Assembly: GCA_900317095.1 (NCBI GenBank)
Contig: ONFL01000075.1
Location: forward strand, 1-32,797
Reading direction: 5' to 3'
Length of the DNA: 32,797 nucleotides
Source of the DNA: an uncultured Eubacteriales bacterium
GTDB lineage: Bacteria > Bacillota > Clostridia > Lachnospirales > Lachnospiraceae
Shown here piece after piece: positions 15,532 through 22,347 of the stretch (the first letter of the stretch is position 1; every line of letters begins with the position of its first letter). The notes beneath the pieces are model-generated. The model saw nothing but the letters and a program-made list of their open reading frames with translations, did not search any database and was not told the DNA's origin. A program made the translations under genes and the position numbers.

Positions 15532-15644
15532 ATCGTAAGGAGGGACCCAGCGAAGCTGGGAGGATCCCTTACGATGTTCACAACAAAAGCTGACGCAGTC
15601 AGCTTTTGGAGCACCTGCTCACGCAGTGAGCAGTGTGCATATTT
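15532..15644 (+). repeat. Hairpin repeat unit 2
   Basis: A2 pairs ATCGTAA with TTACGAT and CCCAGC with GCTGGG around a GAA loop. B2 is CAAAAGCTGAC/GTCAGCTTTTG with loop GCA. C2 is GCACCTGCTCAC paired with GTGAGCAG and GTGC across a bulged T, loop GCA. Compared with unit 1, B differs at four base pairs by double changes plus one further pair (T-A to C-G), and C differs at three base pairs, all compensated. Confidence 0.8.
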
Positions 15645-15650
15645 AGCAGT

Positions 15651-15685
15651 AAAAGGCCTTCCGGCCACGCCGGAAGGTCTTTTTT
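15651..15685 (+). terminator. Third A-type hairpin, likely terminator of the CoA-transferase operon
   Basis: AAAAGGCCTTCCGGC (15651-15665) pairs with GCCGGAAGGTCTTTT (15669-15683), 15 bp with one G-T, loop CAC, and TTTTTT at 15680-15685. Of the seven hairpins, this is the one with a U-tract. GTAACGTACAAC follows, matching the linker after A1 and A2. Confidence 0.7.
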
Positions 15686-15718
15686 GTAACGTACAACGGA
15701 GGGACCCGGCTCGGCTTT

Positions 15719-17353
15719 TCACCCCATCAGCGGCATTTCAATGATAAAGAGCGTCCCGCCGCCCTTCGGTTCCCCGGAAAGCCTTATCGTTCCCCCATGC
15801 TTCTCAACGATCGTCCTGGCGATTGAAAGGCCGAGCCCGCTGCCCCTGCTGCTTCTCGCTTCGTCGCCTACCACGAAAGCGTCAAAAATCGTATCCCGGT
15901 ATTTTTCCGGGATTCCAGGCCCCCGGTCTCCCATTTCTATCACCGCCGCTCTTCCATCTACGTTTCTGTGGATCCGCAGGATCAGTACTGTCCCCGGGTC
16001 TGTATAACGCAGAGAATTGGACAGGATATTTTCAAAGACCCGCTTCAGCTGCAGCGGATCAAAAAGAGCCGGCAATTTTTCTTCCGGTATATCCACTTCA
16101 AAAGGATAGCCGGCCAGCTCCAGCTCCTCGTATTTTTCCGCGGCATACTCTCGTGTATACTCGCACAGGTCCCCTTCTTTCCTGTCCAGATGAAAATCAG
16201 GATGATCCAGCTTGCTCCGCTCAGAAAAGGAGTTGATCAGTTCTATGAGAAGCTCCGCCTTCTGACGGATGATGGTCAGATATTTCCCCTGCTCTGCACT
16301 GGGGATCAGACCGTCCTCCAGCGCTTCCGCATAGCCGGAGATCACAGTGATCGGCGTTTTCAGATCGTGGGAGATATCCGCCAGCATGGCCCGTTTCTGG
16401 CTGTTGATCTTCTGCCTCTCTTTTTCACTCGTCTGGATAACTTCTTCCATGGCATTGAAGGCGGCGATGACCTGACGGATTTCTGCCGGTGCAGCCGGTT
16501 CTTCAATAGGCATATAAGTTCCATCCGCCACCTGCAGGGCTGCCTTCTGGACTGCCGCTGCCGGCTTTGCGATCCTGCCCGAGAGATGAATACCTGACAA
16601 TAAGATTGCCAGGATCACCGCCCCGATCATCATCAGCGTCAGAGCCAAAATCGTCTGTCTCCGCTCACGCCGGGCTGCCGTGACACCGGCGTCCCCATGC
16701 AGCAGCAGGTACCTCTGGTCCCCCTTGTCTGTCTTAAATGCATATTTGAAAAGGAGCCTTCCCTGAACATCTGCAGAAATACCGTCCTCATACAGATACT
16801 GATATGCCCGGCTGGATAATCCATTTCCGGGAATTTCCATATTGCTGTACAAGACCTTGTGAGCTGCGTTGAGAACGGCAATCCCATTCGGTGCGTCACC
16901 CGCATCATTGTCATAACGGAGAAGGAAGGCTCCCCCTGCGCTTTCCTCCGAACCTGCTGCGCCTTTCTGTGCCAGCGGCACAAGCGTATAGGCGATCCCG
17001 CTTTCCGCATCCGGAACATAAGTAAGCATGTCCGCCGTGTAGGTGTTGGAAATGTCTTCTCTGCTGCAGTAAAGGACATGGCCGGCCCTGTCCGCCACCT
17101 CAAAATATCCATTCGGACCCAGGGCTCCGCGCGTTCGGATGCCTTTATAGTCCTCTTGCCGCAGCAGACTCTCCTGGGAGAGGATCCTGTCTACATCCAG
17201 CGTATTTGGGTAATACTCAACCCAATAGTAATAAATGAACAGGGCTGCCGCGACGATCCCCAGAACAAAAAGGATCAGGAAAATAAAAGATCGGATCAGC
17301 ATCCGGGTGATGCTCTCCGATTTCCCGCCAATATCTGCCATCCGCTTTTTCAT
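15719..17353 (-). CDS. Membrane sensor histidine kinase
   Basis: This 544-residue kinase has membrane segments at about 20-43 and 234-256 flanking an extracellular sensor region of about 190 residues, then a HAMP-like linker. The HisKA helix has the phospho-acceptor H329 in ADISHDLKTPITVISGYAEAL. The ATP-binding domain shows NILSNSLRYTD (N-box), DRGPGIPEKY (G1) and GSGLGLSIA (G2). No known sensor domain was recognised outside the membrane. It is the last gene of the seven-gene minus-strand operon, 13 bases after its response regulator, and probably senses an envelope condition related to the surface-modification genes. Confidence 0.93.
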   Translation of the reverse strand: MKKRMADIGGKSESITRMLIRSFIFLILFVLGIVAAALFIYYYWVEYYPNTLDVDRILSQESLLRQEDYKGIRTRGALGPNGYFEVADRAGHVLYCSREDISNTYTADMLTYVPDAESGIAYTLVPLAQKGAAGSEESAGGAFLLRYDNDAGDAPNGIAVLNAAHKVLYSNMEIPGNGLSSRAYQYLYEDGISADVQGRLLFKYAFKTDKGDQRYLLLHGDAGVTAARRERRQTILALTLMMIGAVILAILLSGIHLSGRIAKPAAAVQKAALQVADGTYMPIEEPAAPAEIRQVIAAFNAMEEVIQTSEKERQKINSQKRAMLADISHDLKTPITVISGYAEALEDGLIPSAEQGKYLTIIRQKAELLIELINSFSERSKLDHPDFHLDRKEGDLCEYTREYAAEKYEELELAGYPFEVDIPEEKLPALFDPLQLKRVFENILSNSLRYTDPGTVLILRIHRNVDGRAAVIEMGDRGPGIPEKYRDTIFDAFVVGDEARSSRGSGLGLSIARTIVEKHGGTIRLSGEPKGGGTLFIIEMPLMG

Positions 17354-17366
17354 GTTTTCTTCCTCT

Positions 17367-18086
17367 TTATGATATCCGCTCCAGCTTGTAGCCCAGGCCG
17401 CGAACAGTCAGAATGTACCTCGGCTTCTTCGGGTTCTCCTCAATCTTTTCCCGCAGATTGGAAATATGGACCATGATGGTCTTCTCATCGGCATCGTAAT
17501 ACTCGCCGTTCAGATACTTGCTGATCTGCACCTTTGTATAGACTCTGCCGGGATTTTTCATAAACAGAAGCAGAATCTTCAGCTCTGTCGGCGTCAGATC
17601 TATTTCACGGTCACCCTTGTAAAGCTGCATGGCAGCCAGATCTATCCGCAGATCCGCATAGCTGACGCTCTCCGGATTCCTGTCTTCTGCCGCACCCGAA
17701 AGGTCGTAGGACCGCCGGACCGCTGAACGTACACGGGCCAGTACTTCCAGAGGATTAAAGGGCTTGACCAGATAATCATCCGCCCCCAGGTCCAGCCCCA
17801 GGATCTTGTCGCTGTCCTCTTTTTTTGCGGAGATCACCAGGATCGGTATGCTGCTCACGCTGCGGACACGGCGGATCAGCTCATATCCGTTCATCCGCGG
17901 CATCATGATGTCGAAAAGCCCCACATCGACAGACTCTCTGCGCAGAACCTCCATGGCAGCCACCCCGTCCGATGCGGCAAGAACCCGGTAGCCCGCATTT
18001 TCCAGATAAAGGCGCAGAACCTCCACAATATCCGGGTCATCCTCCGCGATCAGGACCGTATACTGTTTTTTCCCTTTCTGACTCAT
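17367..18086 (-). CDS. OmpR/PhoB-family response regulator
   Basis: This 239-residue protein has a receiver domain (acidic D16 and D17, phospho-acceptor D59 in LFDIMMP, S86, K108 in KPF) and a C-terminal winged-helix DNA-binding domain (about 140-238: IDLTPTELKILLLFMKNPGRVYTK, ending VRGLGYKLE). Its ATG overlaps the TGA of the preceding SGNH gene (ATGA), so it is translationally coupled to the surface-modification genes and then to its kinase. It may autoregulate the operon; no operator was identified. Confidence 0.94.
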   Translation of the reverse strand: MSQKGKKQYTVLIAEDDPDIVEVLRLYLENAGYRVLAASDGVAAMEVLRRESVDVGLFDIMMPRMNGYELIRRVRSVSSIPILVISAKKEDSDKILGLDLGADDYLVKPFNPLEVLARVRSAVRRSYDLSGAAEDRNPESVSYADLRIDLAAMQLYKGDREIDLTPTELKILLLFMKNPGRVYTKVQISKYLNGEYYDADEKTIMVHISNLREKIEENPKKPRYILTVRGLGYKLERIS

Positions 18087-19180
18087 CTCCTGCCCCTTTC
18101 TCTGATATTCTCTGAAGATTTTTCTCCGGATCTGTCTGCCTTATCCGGCTTGCTGACGGATCCGTCTGTCTTATCCGGACTGCTGCCTGCATCTGCCTTG
18201 TTCCTGATTTTCTGGATGACCCTGTCCGCCTTGTCCCGGTACTGTGCCCCCAGGCTGTTCCAGGAAGCGTATGCCGCGTTCTTCCGCTTGTCAGCGATTG
18301 AATACTGCTGCAGGAACCCTCCCAGCCGCTGCGTCACGCGCTGGGCGCCGGACACGTTCAGATGGTCTCCGGCATCGCTTGTATCCGTCTGCCAGTTGAT
18401 GCCGATCGCCTCCGCCTCCTGGTTGAGATCCAGGTACGCGATGCCCATCTGCTGCGCCAGCTCCGCAATGGCATTATGCCTGCTGCTGTCATAGTTCACT
18501 GTAGACGGCGCGCTGTACAGGACAAGGTCCGCCCCCATTGTAGCACACTTATCTTTTATTTTCCCCAGCAGCAGACGATTGGCAGAGGAGACCGGCCTTT
18601 TTTCCCGGCTCTCCGCCATATAGGAGCCGGCGTCAGCCGCCTTTACGCCGGCAGCCATATGAAAGCCCTTCCACTGGCCTGCCGTAACCGGCTGGGCCCC
18701 GTCAAAGACCTGCTTCCACAGATTGTGATACTGAAAAACGGGAAACCAGCTGCTCCATCTTTCCAGAAAGATCTCCTGCATCCCGGCTGCAGACCCCTGT
18801 ATGCGGTATAGTGCGTCCGTCTCCAGAAGTACGACCCTGGGCTTCTGCGTTTCCGCCGCCACATCCAGAAGATGCAGCAGCTCTGTCATCTTGGCACCGC
18901 TCAAACCGATTGTAAAGGACGTGATGCCCCTTTCATTCCAGAGCTGCAGAGGTGAAAAGGACCGGTATGCCTCGCTGTCTCCCAGAACCAGAACATCCAG
19001 GGAGTCTGCAGCTTCCTTCCTGACTTCCATCTCTACTGCGTCTCTCTTCAGATAAGGCCGGCTGCTCTGATCTGCTGCCGCCCGCATAGTGACAGATGAC
19101 ATCCCTGCCAGAAGCAGCAGGAGGATCAGAAAAAAAGCCAGTATCCTGACCCACTGTTTTTTCCAAAACCCTGTTTTCAT
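18083..19180 (-). CDS. Membrane-anchored SGNH-type protein in the DltD position
   Basis: This 365-residue protein has one N-terminal membrane helix (about 11-30) and an extracellular SGNH-like domain. The nucleophile motif is GDSE (S69 in VLVLGDSEAY). The C-terminal acid/base motif is DAGDHLNVSGAQ, with D269/D272 and H273. It resembles DltD/AlgX-like proteins that work with MBOAT acyltransferases on extracellular polymers. The last 45 residues are polar and repetitive (DKTDGSVSKPDKADRSGEK), likely disordered. It starts 1 base after the MBOAT stop. Its likely role is the final acyl transfer to a cell-surface acceptor; the acceptor is unknown. Confidence 0.82.
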   Translation of the reverse strand: MKTGFWKKQWVRILAFFLILLLLLAGMSSVTMRAAADQSSRPYLKRDAVEMEVRKEAADSLDVLVLGDSEAYRSFSPLQLWNERGITSFTIGLSGAKMTELLHLLDVAAETQKPRVVLLETDALYRIQGSAAGMQEIFLERWSSWFPVFQYHNLWKQVFDGAQPVTAGQWKGFHMAAGVKAADAGSYMAESREKRPVSSANRLLLGKIKDKCATMGADLVLYSAPSTVNYDSSRHNAIAELAQQMGIAYLDLNQEAEAIGINWQTDTSDAGDHLNVSGAQRVTQRLGGFLQQYSIADKRKNAAYASWNSLGAQYRDKADRVIQKIRNKADAGSSPDKTDGSVSKPDKADRSGEKSSENIRERGRR

Positions 19181-19181
19181 C

Positions 19182-20744
19182 TCAAAACCCCTTATAGATC
19201 AGATCCACCGGCTGGTATCCGCTTCCGTAAGCCCCGAAAATGATGAGCACAAAAATGAGCGTATAGCACACACACCAGCGTACCGGCAGGCGGCGCTTCT
19301 GGTACCAGGCAGAAAAAGAGAATCCCTTTTCCCGCAGCAGATCCGCTGCCAGAACAGCTGCCGTTCCGGCCGTCACGGCCGCCCAGTCTGCCCGGGAGAG
19401 TCCCAGGTCCAGAAGTGTCCCGTCCCAGAGGCGCTGCAGGCCGAAGTTCTGAAACATCCGCCGGAACATAGCCAGACCTGCGCGAAGGCCATCTGCCCGG
19501 AAAAACATTTCTCCGGTAAATATGATCAGCCATGTACGGACCAGGCGCAGTGCCGAAGGGACGGCACCTTTGCTGCGGATCCCCGTCCGGGTATAAAATG
19601 CCTTCTTGACCGGTTCCAGGATCACCTCGATCATTAATATGACCAGATAATAGATGCCATAGAAAATATAATTCCACTGCGGCCCGTGCCAGAGCCCGTT
19701 AAAGAGCCAGACAGGAGCCAGCGCCAGAAAAGAGGTGCCGACCTTCGCCGCATAGCGGCCCCATTTCTTCCTGGCAAAGCGGTTCCACTTCATGACTGTC
19801 CGGGATGTCGTCACCGGATAGAATACATAGGTCTTAAGCCAGACGCCCAGTGTGATGTGCCAGCGGCGCCAGAATTCTGAAGCCGTCTGGGCAAAAAAGG
19901 GCTGCCGGAAATTTTCCGGAAGCCTGATCCCGAACAGACGGGCAGAGCCGATCACCACATCCATCATGCCGGAAAACTCCATATAGAGCTGCAGGGCATA
20001 GGTGACTGCTGCCACGGCGATCATGACGCCGTCATAGCTGGCATAATTCGTGTAGAGCTCATGGACGACGGTATTCAGCCGGTCCGCGACGATCAGCTTT
20101 TTGCACATGCCCCAGAGTATCCGCAGGCAGGCCATGATTACAGTCTCCGGGCTCATGGCAGCAGACCGCTCCTTAGTATCTTTCAGATGCCTGCTGCCCG
20201 GAAACTGCATGGCCGTATCCTGCCAGCGGGCGATGGGGCCTTCCAGGGTCTGCGGGAAAAATCCCAGGAAAAGCCCTACCCGGCAGAAGCTCTTTTCCGC
20301 GGCAGTCCTTCCCCAGTACACTTCCAGAATATAACCGGCCGCTTCCAGCGTATAATAGGAAATCCCCACCGGCACCAGGATCTTCGGTGCCGCCAGAGGC
20401 AGATCACTTCCAAACAAGGACAGGGAGACCTGACTGGCTGTCCTAATAAAAAAGCCGGTGTACTTAAGACCGATGAGCATACCGAAGAGGGCGCCGACGG
20501 TTATGCCCATCGCCGCTTTTCTGCCGGCGCTTTTTGGCGCTGCCTTCTGGATCAGACCCGCCATTATATAGACAAAGACGGTCGCCGCGATCAGGATCAG
20601 CAGCAGCTTTCCGCTGTTCAGGTAGAAATAAAACCAGCTAACAGCCAGCAGGAAATATTTCCCTGCTGCCTCCGGCAGCAGCCTGTACAGCACCGCTGCC
20701 AGGGGAAGAAAGACGGCCAGGTACAGGATCTCATTGTATCCCAT
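19182..20744 (-). CDS. MBOAT-family O-acyltransferase (DltB/AlgI-like)
   Basis: This 520-residue multi-spanning membrane protein has the MBOAT catalytic histidine H353 in NGLWHGPQWNYIFYG and the upstream H296 in FWRRWHITLGVWLKTYVFYP. EFSGMMDVVIGSARLFG (256-272) and FFPQTLEGPIARW (162-174) are family signatures. DltB-type members take an acyl group from a carrier-protein thioester and pass it across the membrane. It is packed between the carrier gene (7-base gap) and the SGNH gene (1-base gap), which supports that job. It is longer than typical DltB (about 400) and closer to AlgI/PatA length. Confidence 0.92.
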   Translation of the reverse strand: MGYNEILYLAVFLPLAAVLYRLLPEAAGKYFLLAVSWFYFYLNSGKLLLILIAATVFVYIMAGLIQKAAPKSAGRKAAMGITVGALFGMLIGLKYTGFFIRTASQVSLSLFGSDLPLAAPKILVPVGISYYTLEAAGYILEVYWGRTAAEKSFCRVGLFLGFFPQTLEGPIARWQDTAMQFPGSRHLKDTKERSAAMSPETVIMACLRILWGMCKKLIVADRLNTVVHELYTNYASYDGVMIAVAAVTYALQLYMEFSGMMDVVIGSARLFGIRLPENFRQPFFAQTASEFWRRWHITLGVWLKTYVFYPVTTSRTVMKWNRFARKKWGRYAAKVGTSFLALAPVWLFNGLWHGPQWNYIFYGIYYLVILMIEVILEPVKKAFYTRTGIRSKGAVPSALRLVRTWLIIFTGEMFFRADGLRAGLAMFRRMFQNFGLQRLWDGTLLDLGLSRADWAAVTAGTAAVLAADLLREKGFSFSAWYQKRRLPVRWCVCYTLIFVLIIFGAYGSGYQPVDLIYKGF

Positions 20745-20751
20745 GACCTCT

Positions 20752-20988
20752 TCAGCCCTCCAGGTCTTCCACCATACGGGCGATCGCCGCCGCGGAATTG
20801 AAATTCTCGGGGATCATCTGGGCTGTATCCACCTGCACCCCGAAAGCATCCTCCAGGTCCGCTACCAGTGAGATCACGCCGAAGGAATCCAGGATCCTGT
20901 CATCTATCAGATGCTGCTCCGAAGCATAATCTACCGTGTCATCCTGCGCCTTTAAAAGTTCTATTACTTTATTTTCTGTCTGTGTCAT
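20752..20988 (-). CDS. Acyl/aminoacyl carrier protein (DltC-like)
   Basis: This 78-residue carrier has the phosphopantetheine attachment serine S35 in ILDSFGVISLV; the DSF form is typical of DltC, whereas fatty-acid ACPs have DSL. It is acidic and helical as expected. It sits between the PLP enzyme gene (6-base gap) and the MBOAT gene. It should accept an amino acid from the DltA-like enzyme as a thioester and present it to the PLP enzyme and/or the MBOAT. Confidence 0.92.
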   Translation of the reverse strand: MTQTENKVIELLKAQDDTVDYASEQHLIDDRILDSFGVISLVADLEDAFGVQVDTAQMIPENFNSAAAIARMVEDLEG

Positions 20989-20994
20989 TTTTTC

Positions 20995-22347
20995 TTATCT
21001 CCTGTTTTTAGAATGTTCTTCGTATTTATCTGATGACTTCTCCCAGAATGCGTACGTTTCTCTCCTCCTGCGGAGGATCCGCACTCCTTCTGCCTTTGAA
21101 TAGCCTGCAGCGGCCGGGATCTCATGGCTGAGAAAAAGAGCCATGCCCTCCATCATGGAATAAGCGCCTGTATCATCGAAAATAAGGATATCGCCTGGCC
21201 GGATCTCCTCCCTCGTCCGGCAGCCCAGCAGCAGGTCATTTACCGTGCAGAGACTGCCGCATACATTTAGCTGGCGGGCAGGCCGGGCCTGCGCTTCTTC
21301 ATGCTCTTGCGGCCTGCCGAGGACTTCTTCACTGCGGATCTGCCTGTGAAGCAGTGGGCCGAGCATGTCCCGCAGATGCTGCTCCTGCAGCCGCGCAGAT
21401 TCCTGCCGGCCTGCCTCCGAATTATCCTTCTGCACAGCTGTCAGCTCCGTAAGACGCCCGTCCCTGTGCAACAGCTGCACCCGGGGCTGATACATGGTCC
21501 GGATCTGGCCGTCATAGTGCAGCTGATGGATGCCGCCGTCGACAAGGCACCAGATCGTTTCTCCGGACATCTTTACATCCTGTACCTCTGTCACATAAAA
21601 GCCTGCCGATGACGCCGCCAGGCGGCCGATCTCCAGAGTCACATGCCCCGGCCATATGAAATGATCCAGTGCTGACCGGACAGCCTGCATGTATTCAGCC
21701 TGCGGGGGCTGCTTCTGATTGAGAAAACAGGGCGCGGGAATGCCGGGGCCGTACTCCAGTTCTCTGAGGCAGACCCCGAGATCCTCTTCCACATGCCTGA
21801 GATAACTGTCCAGCATGGTCAGCTCTTCTATTATCTTCTGCGGATCCCTTTTCTGGGTTCCGGAATAATAGTGGATCCCCCCGACAGAAAGGAAAGGATA
21901 CTGTCCCGCGTCCTGCAGGAGAGTGTCCACCTGCTCAGCGTCCATGCCGAACTGGTTTCCGGAACTGAGGCGGAGAAAAAGCTGCACCTTCGTCTGCCGC
22001 CGGGCCGCCCAGTCCCGGAGGATCCTGTACTGCTGCTCCGATTCCACGGTATACAGGCAGCGCCCGCCGCACTCATCGAGGATCTGCAGCAGTTCCTGCT
22101 CTTTCTTCACCACACCGGATATCAGCAGTTTATCTGCCGGAATACCCTGATCCCGGCAGATCCGGTATTCGCCGAAGGAGCACACTTCCAGACGGTCCAC
22201 ATGGGGCAGGGCCGTCCGGATCAGTCCCGGATTGCACTTCATGGCAAAGCAGAGCCCCCGGCCGGGGCCGGCCTGCTCCTTCAGTTCCCGGAATTTTTCC
22301 GCTGCCCTGTCCAGATCCAGTAAATAAAAAGGTGTCGGAAAGCTCAT
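20995..22347 (-). CDS. Type III-fold PLP-dependent decarboxylase (diaminopimelate decarboxylase/BtrK-like)
   Basis: This 450-residue enzyme has an alanine-racemase-like barrel followed by a beta domain. The PLP lysine is K37 in CFAMKCNP. Other features are H159 in GGIHYYSGTQ, the phosphate-binding loop region EYGPGIPAP (198-206), EIGR (239-242), CGSLCTVND (363-371, the C-x-x-x-D segment contributed across the dimer) and DDTGAY (391-396). Residues about 308-360 are a polar, Gln/Glu/Arg-rich insertion. DAP, ornithine and BtrK-type decarboxylases share this fold; BtrK acts on glutamyl bound to a carrier protein. The gene overlaps the adenylation-enzyme gene by 4 bases, so action on the carrier-bound residue is plausible. 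A racemase role is less likely given the C-terminal motifs. Confidence 0.85.
   Translation of the reverse strand: MSFPTPFYLLDLDRAAEKFRELKEQAGPGRGLCFAMKCNPGLIRTALPHVDRLEVCSFGEYRICRDQGIPADKLLISGVVKKEQELLQILDECGGRCLYTVESEQQYRILRDWAARRQTKVQLFLRLSSGNQFGMDAEQVDTLLQDAGQYPFLSVGGIHYYSGTQKRDPQKIIEELTMLDSYLRHVEEDLGVCLRELEYGPGIPAPCFLNQKQPPQAEYMQAVRSALDHFIWPGHVTLEIGRLAASSAGFYVTEVQDVKMSGETIWCLVDGGIHQLHYDGQIRTMYQPRVQLLHRDGRLTELTAVQKDNSEAGRQESARLQEQHLRDMLGPLLHRQIRSEEVLGRPQEHEEAQARPARQLNVCGSLCTVNDLLLGCRTREEIRPGDILIFDDTGAYSMMEGMALFLSHEIPAAAGYSKAEGVRILRRRRETYAFWEKSSDKYEEHSKNRR

Larger units (their letters stand above)
15417..15692 (+). repeat. Tandem array of seven hairpins, order A-B-C-A-B-C-A
   Basis: Two full units (15417-15531 and 15532-15644) and a partial third (15645-15692) have the same hairpin order. 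A1: 21-bp stem 15417-15461. B1: 11-bp stem 15470-15495. C1: 12-bp stem with bulged T at 15521 (15498-15525). A2: 15532-15575, interrupted stem. B2: 11-bp stem 15584-15608. C2: 12-bp stem with bulged T at 15634 (15611-15638). A3: 15651-15683 plus a T-run. Stems differ between units but nearly every change is compensated on the other arm. Linkers are also conserved (GATGTACACA, GATGTTCACA, ACGTACA). No coding potential was recognised. Confidence 0.85.

Noticed and set aside
15417..15692. CRISPR array
   Set aside because: Repeats are palindromic modules that differ in sequence and have conserved linkers; there are no constant direct repeats separated by unique spacers, and no cas genes.
18090..18220. 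Repetitive CTTATCCGG-containing DNA as a repeat element
   Set aside because: It encodes the Lys/Asp/Ser-rich disordered tail of the SGNH protein in frame and is short and imperfect.
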